A stretch of DNA of 37,791 nucleotides, taken from the NCBI GenBank assembly GCA_031272095.1, contig JAISUM010000050.1:1-37791 (forward strand), read 5' to 3'. The notes beneath the pieces are model-generated. The model was not told where the DNA came from and ran no database searches. It was given only the letters and a program-made list of their open reading frames with translations. Origin of the DNA: Candidatus Symbiothrix sp. (GTDB lineage Bacteria; Bacteroidota; Bacteroidia; Bacteroidales; Azobacteroidaceae). The position numbers and the translations under genes are program-made. Shown in pieces: positions 15,925 to 25,095 of this stretch. Each line of letters begins with the position of its first letter. The stretch's first letter is position 1.

Positions 15925-16992
15925 CTACCCCATTTCCCTTAAATAATCTAACGCTTCTTCGATTTCCTGTCTGTCGGCAGTTTGGTTGATTTCAATTTGT
16001 CCGACGCCACGCAAAAGCGTAAAATTGATGTTGCCCGATTCGTTTTTTTTGTCGTGCTGCATCAGTTCGTACAGATGCGGATAATCGCTGCAATCAAGCG
16101 GAAAAACGCCATAATTTTCTTTCACAAAGCGCGTTGTTTTCGACAAGATTGCCTTATCGAAACCGAGTTTGAGAAACGACAGATAAAGTTCGCAAACCAA
16201 TCCCCAAGCCACCGCGTAACCGTGCGGAACGGGATGATGCCGCTCGTGCGACAAACTTTCAAAAGCGTGTCCGACGGTATGTCCAAGATTGAGCGCCTTG
16301 CGGAGTCCCTGTTCGTCAGGGTCTTGGCGAACAATATTTTCCTTTATCAAAACCGATTCAAAGAGCAGGTTGTTGAGTTTTTCGTAATTGATAGCATCGA
16401 AATCGAAAGCGAGGATTTCCTCGCCCTCTCCATTTTGGAGAGGGGGTTGGGGGGTGAGGAACCAATGTTTCATCAATTCCGCATACCCGGAAAGTAAATT
16501 CGTCATATCCAGCGTTTTACAGAATTGCGCATCAATCAAAACCGCAAAGGCAGGGCAAAACGCGCCGATTTCGTTTTTCAGTCCGCAGAAATTGATACCG
16601 GTTTTTCCGCCGACAGCCGCATCCACCGCGCCGAGTAGGGTAGTGGGGATATTGATAAATCGGATGCCGCGTTTGAAAGTTGCCGCAGCAAAACCGGCGA
16701 GGTCTGTCAACATTCCTCCTCCGAGATGGATTAACAGCGATTTACGGTTTGCGCCGTTTTCCGAGAGAAATTTCCAGACTTCCGACAGGGTTTGCAAATT
16801 TTTATTTTCATCGCCTGCGGAAATACTGAATTTTTTTGCCCTTTCGATTTCCGGAATGGAAGCAATGCGTGGCAGGCACAATTTTTCGGTATTCTCGTCG
16901 GTCAATACGAACAAACCGCTGTATTTCAACGTTTTTAGCAATGCGGATAAATCGTTTGCAATATCGTTGCTGCGGATAATTTTTTGCTGCAT
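15925..16992 (-). CDS. aroB: 3-dehydroquinate synthase
   Basis: The 355-aa product catalyses conversion of DAHP to 3-dehydroquinate, the second step of the shikimate pathway, using NAD and a divalent metal. Recognition rests on LIHLGGGMLTDLAGFAAATFKRGI, PTTLLGAVDAAVGGKTGINF, GYAELMKH, LGHTVGHAFES and HGYAVAWG, which hold the metal-binding Glu and His residues. After GYAELMKH the sequence reads WFLTPQPPLQNGEGEE, which is encoded by a CTCACCCC-family inverted repeat (16419-16459) and is not typical of AroB. The frame stays open and the catalytic residues are intact, so the enzyme may still function. The gene starts 12 bases after trxA and is the last gene of the long minus-strand run. Confidence 0.93.
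   Translation of the reverse strand: MQQKIIRSNDIANDLSALLKTLKYSGLFVLTDENTEKLCLPRIASIPEIERAKKFSISAGDENKNLQTLSEVWKFLSENGANRKSLLIHLGGGMLTDLAGFAAATFKRGIRFINIPTTLLGAVDAAVGGKTGINFCGLKNEIGAFCPAFAVLIDAQFCKTLDMTNLLSGYAELMKHWFLTPQPPLQNGEGEEILAFDFDAINYEKLNNLLFESVLIKENIVRQDPDEQGLRKALNLGHTVGHAFESLSHERHHPVPHGYAVAWGLVCELYLSFLKLGFDKAILSKTTRFVKENYGVFPLDCSDYPHLYELMQHDKKNESGNINFTLLRGVGQIEINQTADRQEIEEALDYLREMG
16419..16459. repeat. GC-rich inverted repeat (CTCACCCC family) inside aroB, copy 4
   Basis: Inner arms CCCTCTCCA/TGGAGAGGG flank a TTT loop, and the edge is GGGGTGAGG. On the aroB coding strand it is read in the same frame as the copy in the lyase gene (TP..PL..GEG). Confidence 0.85.
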
Positions 16993-17004
16993 AAATCGGT
17001 TGTT

Positions 17005-17322
17005 TTATGAGAGCAAAGCCTTGACTTTGTCTTCCAAAACAGCTTTGGTAGCTGCGCCGATATGTTTATCGACCAACTCTCCGTTTTTGAAAAACAGCAA
17101 GGTCGGAATGCTGCGGATACCATATTCAACGGGCAAACCGTCATTTTCATCGACATTCACTTTGCCGATGACGACACGGTCGGCGTATTCTCCGGCGAGC
17201 TCGTCCACGATGGGGGAAATCATCTTGCAGGGTCCGCACCATTCTGCCCAAAAATCTACTACTACAGGCTTGTCGCCCGCTATCAAATCACTAAAACTTG
17301 CATCTGTAATTTGTAATGCCAT
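17005..17322 (-). CDS. trxA: Thioredoxin
   Basis: The 105-aa product is a canonical cytoplasmic thioredoxin. The redox-active WCGPCK lies at about residues 28-33, the structural cis-proline is in IRSIPTLLFF, and the length is that of the family. It reduces disulfides in client proteins using thioredoxin reductase. It starts 15 bases after dnaE and ends 12 bases before aroB, so it is probably part of the same transcript. Confidence 0.95.
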   Translation of the reverse strand: MALQITDASFSDLIAGDKPVVVDFWAEWCGPCKMISPIVDELAGEYADRVVIGKVNVDENDGLPVEYGIRSIPTLLFFKNGELVDKHIGAATKAVLEDKVKALLS

Positions 17323-17337
17323 GATCTTTATAATTTA

Positions 17338-20300
17338 TTATTTATTAATAGAAAATTCAATATTTATATTTTGTTCTTCTTCGTTGTCGTCATTGTTTTT
17401 GCGCTGACTTTTTTCTTCTAAATATTGGATCAGCTGTTTGCTGATCTGATACCTTCCGGAGCCGATTTTCGTATCTATTCGCAGATGTTTGATGGTATCC
17501 AAAATCGTGAAATAGACCGTTGTATTGCCGGCATTGGCTTTGACAAGTTCCGACAGCTCTTTGATAAGTATTTCGTCTAAGAGATGAAGCGGCAGCAGAA
17601 TGGTACATTTTTGAATCAGCGTATTATTGACCTCGGTCAGCAGTTGCATGGATCTAATGTTGAAATTGACGTTGGTACTCCAGTCTGATGTAGTATATAC
17701 GCCTTTGACAAACAGATAGATACCTGTGCGTCCGTATTTTCCGAAATCAATATAATCTTTTCCGAAGAGGGGGATTTCGCCGGTGCCTGAAAAATCTTCT
17801 AATGTGATGAATCCGCAGGGTTTACCGGCTTTGGTAGTGGCTTCGCGGTATTTGGTAACGATGCCACCCATTGTCAATTCTTGCCCGACGCGATCGGTTT
17901 TTGCGTTGGCGAAGTTGCTCATAGTAACGTTACAAACGTATTTGAGCGTGATATAATATTCGTCCAGAGGATGTTCGGAGAAATACATTCCGATCAGTTC
18001 TTTTTCTTTGTTGAGCCGTTCGATTTTGCTCCAAGTTTCGGCTGTCGGGATGGCAGGTTTGGCGATTTCGACCGAATCACCGCCTCCAAACAGCGAATTT
18101 TGCATCGTTTGGCTATCGGTTTGATATTTGTTGCCGTAGCGAATGAGGGTTTCGACAAAGGTTTCGCCTTTTGAGGAAGCGTTTGCAAAATACTGTTCGC
18201 GTGTGGCTTCCGGGAAGTTATCGAAGGCTCCCGACAGGCAGAGGGCTTCCAATGTTTTTTTGTTGCAGGCATTGAGATTGACACGTTCGACGAAGTCAAA
18301 AATGCCTTTGAACGCGCCGTTGGCTTCCCGTTCTCGGATGATTGCCTCGACCGCACCGTTGCCGACGCCTTTCACGCCGCCCAATCCGAAACGGATGTCG
18401 CCTTTTTTATTGACGGTGAAATTGAGTTCGGATTCATTGACGTCGGGTCCCAGGACATTGATTCTCATGTCGCGGCACTCGTCCATAAATTTGGTGATTT
18501 CACCGATATTATCCTTGTTGCGCGTCAAGTTGGCAGCCATCAATTCGGCGGGATAGTGGGCTTTCAGATACGCCGTTTGATAGGCGACCCACGAGTAGCA
18601 GGTGGCGTGTGATTTATTGAAGGCGTATTTGGCAAATTCTGACCAGTCGGTCCAGATTTTTTCGAGTTTATCTTCGGGACCGTAGCCGTTATTCTTTGCG
18701 CCTTCCATAAATTTGGTTTTTAATGACGCCATTTTGTCGAGTTGTTTTTTCCCCATTGCTTTGCGCAATTCGTCGGATTGACCGCGTGTGAAACCTGCCA
18801 AATCGCGGCTCAAAAGCATCACCTGTTCCTGATAGACGGTGATTCCGTAGGTCTCTTTCAAGCGTTTTTCCATAATGGGGAAATCGTATTCGATGGGTTC
18901 TTCACCGCGTTTGCGCCTGATAAAACTCGGAATGTATTGCATAGGACCGGGGCGATAGAGCGCGTTCATCGCAATCAGATCTTCAAATTGTGAAGGTTGC
19001 AGTTCGCGAAGGTATTTTCTCATTCCGGGACTTTCAAACTGGAAGGTACCGATGGTTTGTCCTTTGCTGAAAAGTTCGTATGTTTTTGCGTCGTTGATGG
19101 GGATTTTGTCGATGTCGATGGTGATGCCTCGCGATTTTTTGATATTGTCGAGCGCCTCGCGCAGGATAGAGAGGGTACGCAATCCGAGAAAGTCCATTTT
19201 GATCAAGCCGATTGTTTCGATCACCGCGCCTTCGTATTGTGTTACCATTACCATTTCGTTGGTTTCTTTGTCCATTGCCGTAGAAAGGGGAACTAAATTG
19301 GTCAAATCGTCGGAGCCGATGATCACGCCGCAGGCATGGACGCCTGTTTGTCGCACGGTGCCTTCGAGCATTTGCGCGTATTTGAGCGTGGTTTTCACGT
19401 TTTCGTCGGACGAATTGAGTTCTTGTTTGAACTCATTGACCAAGTTATAGCAGTTTGTCAGCGTAACTTTTGGCGCTTCTTTGCCGTCTTTTCCTTCGGG
19501 AAATTTGTCGGGAACGAGTTTTGTCAGGCGGTCTGATTCGCTCAATGGCAGTTTTTGCACGCGGGCGACGTCTTTGATCGACGATTTGGCTGCCATAGTG
19601 CCGTAGGTAACGATATGTGCTACCCGTTCTTTGCCGTATTTATCTGTAACCCATTTCAGCACTTTTCCGCGTCCGTCGTCGTCGAAGTCAATATCAATAT
19701 CGGGCATCGAAATACGGTCGGGGTTGAGGAAACGTTCAAACAGCAGGTCGTATTTCAGCGGGTCAATATCGGTGATATGCAGGCAATAAGCGACGACCGA
19801 TCCGGCTGCCGATCCGCGCCCCGGTCCGACGGAAACGTCCATCTCGCGGGCGGCTGCGATAAAATCCTGCACAATCAAAAAGTAGCCCGGAAAGCCCATT
19901 GTCTTCATCACGTCGAGTTCAAAGTCGATGCGTTCGCGGATCTCCTGCGAGAGTGGCAGCTCATAGCGTTGTTCGGCGCCCTGATAGGTTAGCATTTTCA
20001 GATATTCCGATTCGAGTTTGACGCGCACGACTTTGTTGTAGCCGCCGAGTTTTTCAAAACGTTCATCGCCAAATTCCTGACGCAGGTCTTCTTCCGAATA
20101 TTTTTGCATGTATTCTTCTTCGGTGCCAAACGAGGTTGGAATTTCAAAGATCGGCATCAATGCTGCGCTGCTGATATCGAAAAATTCCACTTTATCGGCG
20201 ACGGTCTGCGTATTTTCCAACACTTCGGGCAGGTCTTTGAAAATCTCTGCCATCTCGTCTTGTGTTTTCAGCCATTCCTGCTGGGTATAGCGCATACGTT

Positions 20301-21132
20301 TGGGGTCGTCCAAGTCTTTGCCGGTACTCAAACAGATCAGGCGGTCGTGCGCTTCGCCGTGTTCTTCATTGACAAAATGCACGTCGTTGGAGGCGATGAC
20401 TTTGGTGTTGGTGCGTTGCGCTAATTCGAGGATAGCGGCATTGATAATCTGTTGTGTTTTATAGACGTCGCGATCGGCGCCGGGTTTGTTGGTTTCGTGG
20501 CGTTGGATTTCCAAGTAAAAATCGTCTCCGAAAATCTTTTTAAACCACAGAATAGCGTCTTCGGCGGCTTGGATGTTTTCGTCTGCGATTTTGTCCGGTT
20601 CGGTCAATTCGGTATTGACGTCGTCGTCCACATTTTTTGCGCGATTGCCGAGCAGTTTTTGCGGAATTTCGCCGCCGATACAGGCAGAGCATACGATCAA
20701 GCCTTCGGCGTATTGTTCCAAAATTTCTTTGTCGATGCGCGGTTTGTAGTAATAGCCTTCGATCCAAGCTAACGAAACGAGTTTGCAAAGATTGCGATAG
20801 CCCGTTTTATTTTTAGCCAACAAGATCAGATGCCAGCCGCCCCGATCGTCTTTGACGTCTTTTTCTTGGAGTTTTCTGTTGCGGCGGGCTACATATACTT
20901 CGCAGCCTATAATGGGTTTGAATAGTTTACTTTTTTCGGTTATGCCTTTATTTTTCAGTTGGACATAATTGTACAATTCCATTATTCCGAACATATTGCC
21001 GTGATCGGTCAATGCGATAGCGTTCATATTGTTGGCGATAGCTTTATCGACCAAGCCTTCAATGGTTGCCATGCCGTCGAGCAATGAGTAATGTGAGTGG
21101 ACGTGTAAATGTACAAAATTTCCTTGTGTCAT
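17338..21132 (-). CDS. dnaE: DNA polymerase III alpha subunit
   Basis: The 1264-aa product is the replicative polymerase catalytic subunit. It has an N-terminal PHP domain (HLHVHSHYSLLDGMATIEGL; ALTDHGNMFG), the C-family polymerase core with GRGSAAGSVVAYCL and the active-site PDIDIDFDDDGRG, then YRPGPMQYIPSFIRRK and TVYQEQVMLLS. A helix-hairpin-helix region (FGLGGVKGVGNGAVEAI) and an OB domain (GGIVTKYREATTKAGK) follow. The length is usual for Bacteroidota DnaE. It begins 12 bases after the stop of an endonuclease I gene, an unusual upstream neighbour for a replication gene. An independent internal promoter was not identified. Confidence 0.96.
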   Translation of the reverse strand: MTQGNFVHLHVHSHYSLLDGMATIEGLVDKAIANNMNAIALTDHGNMFGIMELYNYVQLKNKGITEKSKLFKPIIGCEVYVARRNRKLQEKDVKDDRGGWHLILLAKNKTGYRNLCKLVSLAWIEGYYYKPRIDKEILEQYAEGLIVCSACIGGEIPQKLLGNRAKNVDDDVNTELTEPDKIADENIQAAEDAILWFKKIFGDDFYLEIQRHETNKPGADRDVYKTQQIINAAILELAQRTNTKVIASNDVHFVNEEHGEAHDRLICLSTGKDLDDPKRMRYTQQEWLKTQDEMAEIFKDLPEVLENTQTVADKVEFFDISSAALMPIFEIPTSFGTEEEYMQKYSEEDLRQEFGDERFEKLGGYNKVVRVKLESEYLKMLTYQGAEQRYELPLSQEIRERIDFELDVMKTMGFPGYFLIVQDFIAAAREMDVSVGPGRGSAAGSVVAYCLHITDIDPLKYDLLFERFLNPDRISMPDIDIDFDDDGRGKVLKWVTDKYGKERVAHIVTYGTMAAKSSIKDVARVQKLPLSESDRLTKLVPDKFPEGKDGKEAPKVTLTNCYNLVNEFKQELNSSDENVKTTLKYAQMLEGTVRQTGVHACGVIIGSDDLTNLVPLSTAMDKETNEMVMVTQYEGAVIETIGLIKMDFLGLRTLSILREALDNIKKSRGITIDIDKIPINDAKTYELFSKGQTIGTFQFESPGMRKYLRELQPSQFEDLIAMNALYRPGPMQYIPSFIRRKRGEEPIEYDFPIMEKRLKETYGITVYQEQVMLLSRDLAGFTRGQSDELRKAMGKKQLDKMASLKTKFMEGAKNNGYGPEDKLEKIWTDWSEFAKYAFNKSHATCYSWVAYQTAYLKAHYPAELMAANLTRNKDNIGEITKFMDECRDMRINVLGPDVNESELNFTVNKKGDIRFGLGGVKGVGNGAVEAIIREREANGAFKGIFDFVERVNLNACNKKTLEALCLSGAFDNFPEATREQYFANASSKGETFVETLIRYGNKYQTDSQTMQNSLFGGGDSVEIAKPAIPTAETWSKIERLNKEKELIGMYFSEHPLDEYYITLKYVCNVTMSNFANAKTDRVGQELTMGGIVTKYREATTKAGKPCGFITLEDFSGTGEIPLFGKDYIDFGKYGRTGIYLFVKGVYTTSDWSTNVNFNIRSMQLLTEVNNTLIQKCTILLPLHLLDEILIKELSELVKANAGNTTVYFTILDTIKHLRIDTKIGSGRYQISKQLIQYLEEKSQRKNNDDNEEEQNINIEFSINK

Positions 21133-21144
21133 ATATCTTAATGT

Positions 21145-22545
21145 TTATTGAATGATAATTTTTCTTGATTGATTGTTGATAAAAATGATATATACGCCGG
21201 CATTGGGGAGCGTGAAAGTTTCCCAATGACCGTTGCTTGGTCGGTCAAGTAAATATTGTCCCTGCACATTTGCGATACGCACGCGGTCGCCTGCGGCATA
21301 AGTGCGATAGGCAATGTCGCGTCCGTTGGTGTAGAGGTCGGCGTAGCTGCTTCCGACGGGAACGATGGCGTCAGCCGACGAACAGACGCCTTTCAGCGGG
21401 ACGGCAACGCTGCCCGAAATTCCGCCATCGGACAGGACTAATAAGGCGCTATGTTCGCCGTAGTCTTTGGGGTTATAACTGATTTTCAGGCTGTAACCCG
21501 ATTCCGCATTGACCGATGCTGCGGATACGGAAGTTACATTCGTCGAGAAATAACCCGATGCGTTGGAAAAGAGCGTGATTGACAAATTGCCGGTCAGCCC
21601 AACGCCTTTCAGCGCTACGGTGCGTTCCACTTCCGCATCTTTGCGGATATCGCCGAAATAGATTTCCGTAGAATTAGCCGTAGGGGTAATCAGGGCTGGT
21701 CCTACCGGTATCAAATTTTCGGGCAGGGCAAAGGGGTAGTCGATCGAATCTCCCCAGATATATTCCACCAACTGCGGAAAATCAATGAAGGGATTGCGAT
21801 TTTGCTGGTAGCCCCAGACGGCATTGTTGCGGTCGATTTCTTTTTGACTGACCGCATCCTGACGGTGCCATTGGAGCAACATTGCCTGCGCCCATGGTTT
21901 CAACACCGGATAGGTCTCTTTGTTGAACATATTCAGGGCGTCGCTACGCCAATAATCGGCATAATCTTCGTAGCACGTTATCATATAAAAATAAGTGCGG
22001 GCAAAATCGCCTTTGTATTCGTCGGCAGGTTCAAAGGCTTTGGCGGTAGAAACCGCCTGAAAATTGTAGGCATTGGCGCCGATTTTGGAAACGCCGTTGT
22101 CGAAGGTCGGCGATGCCACTTCGCCCAGCATATAGTTCGATTTTGCAATATTGGCGGCGCCGTCGGAGGGGTAGAGGTGATTCAAATCGCTGTAAGCGTC
22201 ATATTTACTGACTTCGGACGAGACTGCCCACCAGCTTTTCGGCAATGAATGTTCTTTGTTCATATCGGAGGTGCTGCCGTAAGGGTTGCTGTTAAAATAG
22301 CGCACTGTATTGGAATACATATCCCAGACGGTTCGTCCGTCGGCATGCACGTCGGTCGTATGAAAATAATACCACAAATCGTTGTAACTCAACACACTGT
22401 GATTTTTCAATATCAGGTGCAAGGCGGTTTTGATGGCGCGTTGCTGTTTGCCGTCTATCGTGCTGTAATAGCCTTCCGGTATTTGTGCCGACAAGAGTGC
22501 AGGCAGCAGAAGAAACGCGATGATCAGATGAAATATACTTTTCAT
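21145..22545 (-). CDS. Secreted endonuclease I paralogue A with T9SS tail
   Basis: The 466-aa product begins with a signal peptide (MKSIFHLIIAFLLLPALLSA). Residues about 21-265 form an endonuclease I domain (PF04231, EndA/NucM-like). Motifs are NKEHSLPKSWW (about 96-106), DLNHLYPSDG (120-129) and ANIAKSNYMLGE (131-142). The family is a beta-beta-alpha-metal, non-specific nuclease using a His as general base. A beta-sandwich of about 110 residues with a choice-of-anchor-D look follows (ITPTANSTEIYFGDI). The end is a T9SS sorting domain (VRIANVQGQYLLDR ... GVYIIFINNQSRKIIIQ). Extracellular cleavage of DNA or RNA is expected. Unlike its neighbour it has KEH and KSN where REH and RSN are usual, so its activity may differ. 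It lies ten bases after paralogue B. Confidence 0.82.
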   Translation of the reverse strand: MKSIFHLIIAFLLLPALLSAQIPEGYYSTIDGKQQRAIKTALHLILKNHSVLSYNDLWYYFHTTDVHADGRTVWDMYSNTVRYFNSNPYGSTSDMNKEHSLPKSWWAVSSEVSKYDAYSDLNHLYPSDGAANIAKSNYMLGEVASPTFDNGVSKIGANAYNFQAVSTAKAFEPADEYKGDFARTYFYMITCYEDYADYWRSDALNMFNKETYPVLKPWAQAMLLQWHRQDAVSQKEIDRNNAVWGYQQNRNPFIDFPQLVEYIWGDSIDYPFALPENLIPVGPALITPTANSTEIYFGDIRKDAEVERTVALKGVGLTGNLSITLFSNASGYFSTNVTSVSAASVNAESGYSLKISYNPKDYGEHSALLVLSDGGISGSVAVPLKGVCSSADAIVPVGSSYADLYTNGRDIAYRTYAAGDRVRIANVQGQYLLDRPSNGHWETFTLPNAGVYIIFINNQSRKIIIQ

Positions 22546-22555
22546 AGTCAGTAGA

Positions 22556-23662
22556 TTAACGGTTAAACAGTCGGGTGGTTTTCGACCTGCCTTGTCGGTC
22601 GATAAGTTGTATCACATAGACAGCTTGTGGCAAGGCACTCGTTTGATAGGGCGCTGCCGACAGCTCGGCTTGCCACACCGTTTGTCCCTGCATATTGTAG
22701 ATGCGCAACAAAGCCGGTGCGTAGAGATTTTTCACTTGCAGGCAAGCGTTTTCAAAACAGGCAAGCGGCTCAAATACTTCGAGCGTTTCCAAATCGGTTT
22801 CGGAATAGGGGTTGAACGCGAAAGTGATCGAATCGCCCCAGACATATTCTGCCAACTGCGGAAAATCGATATAGGGATTGCGGTTGTGCTGATAATTTGT
22901 ATAAATTTCGTTGTTGCGGTCGATCTCTTTTTGACTGACGGGGTCGGCGGCGTTCCATTGCAGGAGCATTGTGATTGCCCACGACTGAAAGGCGGGATAT
23001 GCCGTGCCGTTGATTGTCGGTTTTGCCTCTGCATTGCCATACCAGCTTGCCACCACATTTTCGTAGCGGGTTACCATATAAAAATAGCTGCGGGCGAAGT
23101 CGCCTTTGTACTCGTCGGCAGGTTCAAAAACGATGCCGGTATAGCCTGCGATGGTGTTTTGTCCCAATTTTGTGCCGGTGCCGTTAAGTTCCGATTGGGT
23201 ATTGTTGGCTACCATGCCGAAGGGATAATTGCTGCGATAGCCGTTCACTTTCCCGTCGGTGGGGTAGAGGTGAAAAAGGTCGGTGTACATGGGATAAGCA
23301 TCGTTGAACCAGCTTTTCGGGAAAGAATGTTCGCGGTTATAGCAGTCGCATACGGCGTTGTAATTGCCGCATTGTTCGCTGACAAACGTGAAGGTGCAAT
23401 TGCTGTACATATCCCAGACTTTCCCGTCGTTGCGGACGTCGGTTGTTTGAAAAGCCGTCCACAAGTCTTTGTAGGTCAATTCGTCGTGGTCTTTGATCAC
23501 GTTATACATCGCTGTTTTCAGGGCTGCCTGTTTTTTCCCGAAGGCGCTGTTGTAGTATCCGGCGGGAATTTGTGCCGACGCAGAAAACAAAAGGAAAAAT
23601 AGGGCGTTGCCGGTGAGCAACGCCTTATTCAAAAGAATTATATAACGTGATTGAGTGTGCAT
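22556..23662 (-). CDS. Secreted endonuclease I paralogue B with T9SS tail
   Basis: The 368-aa product has a hydrophobic export segment (ALLTGNALFFLLFSASAQ). An endonuclease I domain (PF04231) begins at QIPAGYY. The conserved motifs are complete: NREHSFPKSW (109-118), DLFHLYPTDGKVNGYRSNYPFG (128-149), and YQHNRNPYIDFPQLAEYVWGDS, typical of the Bacteroidota branch. It is predicted to be a metal-dependent, sequence-non-specific extracellular nuclease. The last ~70 residues form a T9SS sorting domain (LLRIYNMQGQTVWQAELS ... AVYVIQLIDRQGRSK). The gap to the preceding DUF6359 protein is seven bases. An alternative start slightly downstream cannot be excluded because the N-region before the hydrophobic stretch is long. 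Confidence 0.85.
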   Translation of the reverse strand: MHTQSRYIILLNKALLTGNALFFLLFSASAQIPAGYYNSAFGKKQAALKTAMYNVIKDHDELTYKDLWTAFQTTDVRNDGKVWDMYSNCTFTFVSEQCGNYNAVCDCYNREHSFPKSWFNDAYPMYTDLFHLYPTDGKVNGYRSNYPFGMVANNTQSELNGTGTKLGQNTIAGYTGIVFEPADEYKGDFARSYFYMVTRYENVVASWYGNAEAKPTINGTAYPAFQSWAITMLLQWNAADPVSQKEIDRNNEIYTNYQHNRNPYIDFPQLAEYVWGDSITFAFNPYSETDLETLEVFEPLACFENACLQVKNLYAPALLRIYNMQGQTVWQAELSAAPYQTSALPQAVYVIQLIDRQGRSKTTRLFNR

Positions 23663-23669
23663 TGTCGGC

Positions 23670-25061
23670 TTATTTGTTTAAGACTTTGAATGCTTTGCCA
23701 TCCACTTTGACGATATAAACGCCTTTGTCGGTCAAAGGAATCACTGTCGAAACGGTCTTTTTCAACAACCTGCCGGACAGGTCATACACCGTGATATGGG
23801 CTTTTTCGGCGGCGCCGGAGATGATGATGCTGCCATCGCGGGTGGCAACTGAAATATTCTTTGCGGTAGCTGTCGGCAAAGAGGTAAGCACTAATTCATA
23901 GTCTCTAACATTTTTAACTGCCGGAACTAAATAATATGCTTCCAGAGTGCCTTCAAGTTTGACAAATACACCCAAATTAGCGGGGTTATCAACAAGGTTC
24001 AAAGCTGTACGCACAGTGCCGCTCGGTAATTGAACCGGCATGCATTTAGCTGTATCCGTTTCGGTAGGAGATGCTGCAATTAAGATGTTGGTTGCCGTAT
24101 TGAATGGCGCTTCCAACGAAATAGAATCTTGTTTGCCTACTACGCCGACGATGTAACCTTCCACCCAATAATATTCCGACGTACTTACGCCTTGGTTGGC
24201 AACAACGTCTGCAACATTATAGGGATTTTCTTTTGTACCATTATTCCCGTCGACAGAAATCACTGCGTTTAGCTCAATGGTTTTAGACACTGTTCCGCTG
24301 GCGATGGTCAATGTGGCGGTGGTCGAAGCGGTTCCCGTAAAACTTACAGTTACTTCTTTTGCTCCGTCTGCCTTATCCAATGTAGCGGGAGTAACAGTGA
24401 AAGCTGCATTGTCAGCTGATACCGTAACATCGTCCGTCAAATCGGCAACCGTAAAACCAACTGTCCTCGACAAATGCGTTTCGTTGAAGAAAATGTCTGC
24501 AACCGACGCTAAAGTAATGGTGGGTTGCGCTGCAGCCTGACCCGCCGTGATGACCAAATCATCTAAAAAGAAACGACCTTTGGAGTCTTGTTGTCCTTCA
24601 AATTTGATAGTTGAACCGGTTGTTCCTCCGGTTAAAGAAACCGTAAAATCTTGCATGACATAACTTGCAGTGTTGGGCAAACCGCTTACCAATGCTACCG
24701 AATCTCCATTCAGATAGATTTTCAGGTTAGTTGCATCCCCCGACCAAGCCATTGCTTTAAAAGAAATTGTAAATTGGTCAGGCAAATTGATAGCCGGCGT
24801 CTGAATCCAACCCAAAACGGTTGACGTACCCATTTTGATTGTCTTGCCGGCTGAATACACTTTGGAACCTGTCCAGCCTGAAACTGCCGTATAAGTATCC
24901 AAAGATGTCGATAGATCGGTAGATGCCGCGCCACCACCGGTACTTCCCGCCGTAAATCCTGCAAAATCTTCGCTAAACAAAGTTTGCGCATTTGCACTCC
25001 AACTCATCATCATTGCTGCTGCGGCAATGAATAAACTCTTAACAGTAAAACTTTTTTTCAT
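23670..25061 (-). CDS. Secreted DUF6359 (OB-like) protein with T9SS tail
   Basis: The 463-aa product has a signal peptide (MKKSFTVKSLFIAAAAMMMSWSANA). Residues about 28-175 form a beta-sandwich resembling choice-of-anchor domains, and about 178-270 an Ig-like fold. About 275-390 is a DUF6359-type segment (NPYNVADVV ... YYWVEGYIVGVVG ... MPVQLPSGTVRTALNLVDNPANLGVFVKLEGTL). The end is a T9SS sorting domain (KAHITVYDLSGRLLKK ... GVYIVKVDGK). The DUF6359 segment aligns well by eye with one in the adjacent lipoprotein. An OB-like, possibly nucleic-acid-binding role is inferred from fold similarity and gene neighbours. No catalytic site was seen. Confidence 0.72.
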   Translation of the reverse strand: MKKSFTVKSLFIAAAAMMMSWSANAQTLFSEDFAGFTAGSTGGGAASTDLSTSLDTYTAVSGWTGSKVYSAGKTIKMGTSTVLGWIQTPAINLPDQFTISFKAMAWSGDATNLKIYLNGDSVALVSGLPNTASYVMQDFTVSLTGGTTGSTIKFEGQQDSKGRFFLDDLVITAGQAAAQPTITLASVADIFFNETHLSRTVGFTVADLTDDVTVSADNAAFTVTPATLDKADGAKEVTVSFTGTASTTATLTIASGTVSKTIELNAVISVDGNNGTKENPYNVADVVANQGVSTSEYYWVEGYIVGVVGKQDSISLEAPFNTATNILIAASPTETDTAKCMPVQLPSGTVRTALNLVDNPANLGVFVKLEGTLEAYYLVPAVKNVRDYELVLTSLPTATAKNISVATRDGSIIISGAAEKAHITVYDLSGRLLKKTVSTVIPLTDKGVYIVKVDGKAFKVLNK

Positions 25062-25095
25062 ATCTCTATAAATTTAAAAATTAGTAATTTCATGT

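Noticed and set aside
22592-23602. 336-aa plus-strand ORF opposite endonuclease paralogue B
   Set aside because: The opposite frame encodes complete endonuclease I motifs and a sorting domain; this one has low-complexity Val/Ile/Gly composition typical of a shadow.
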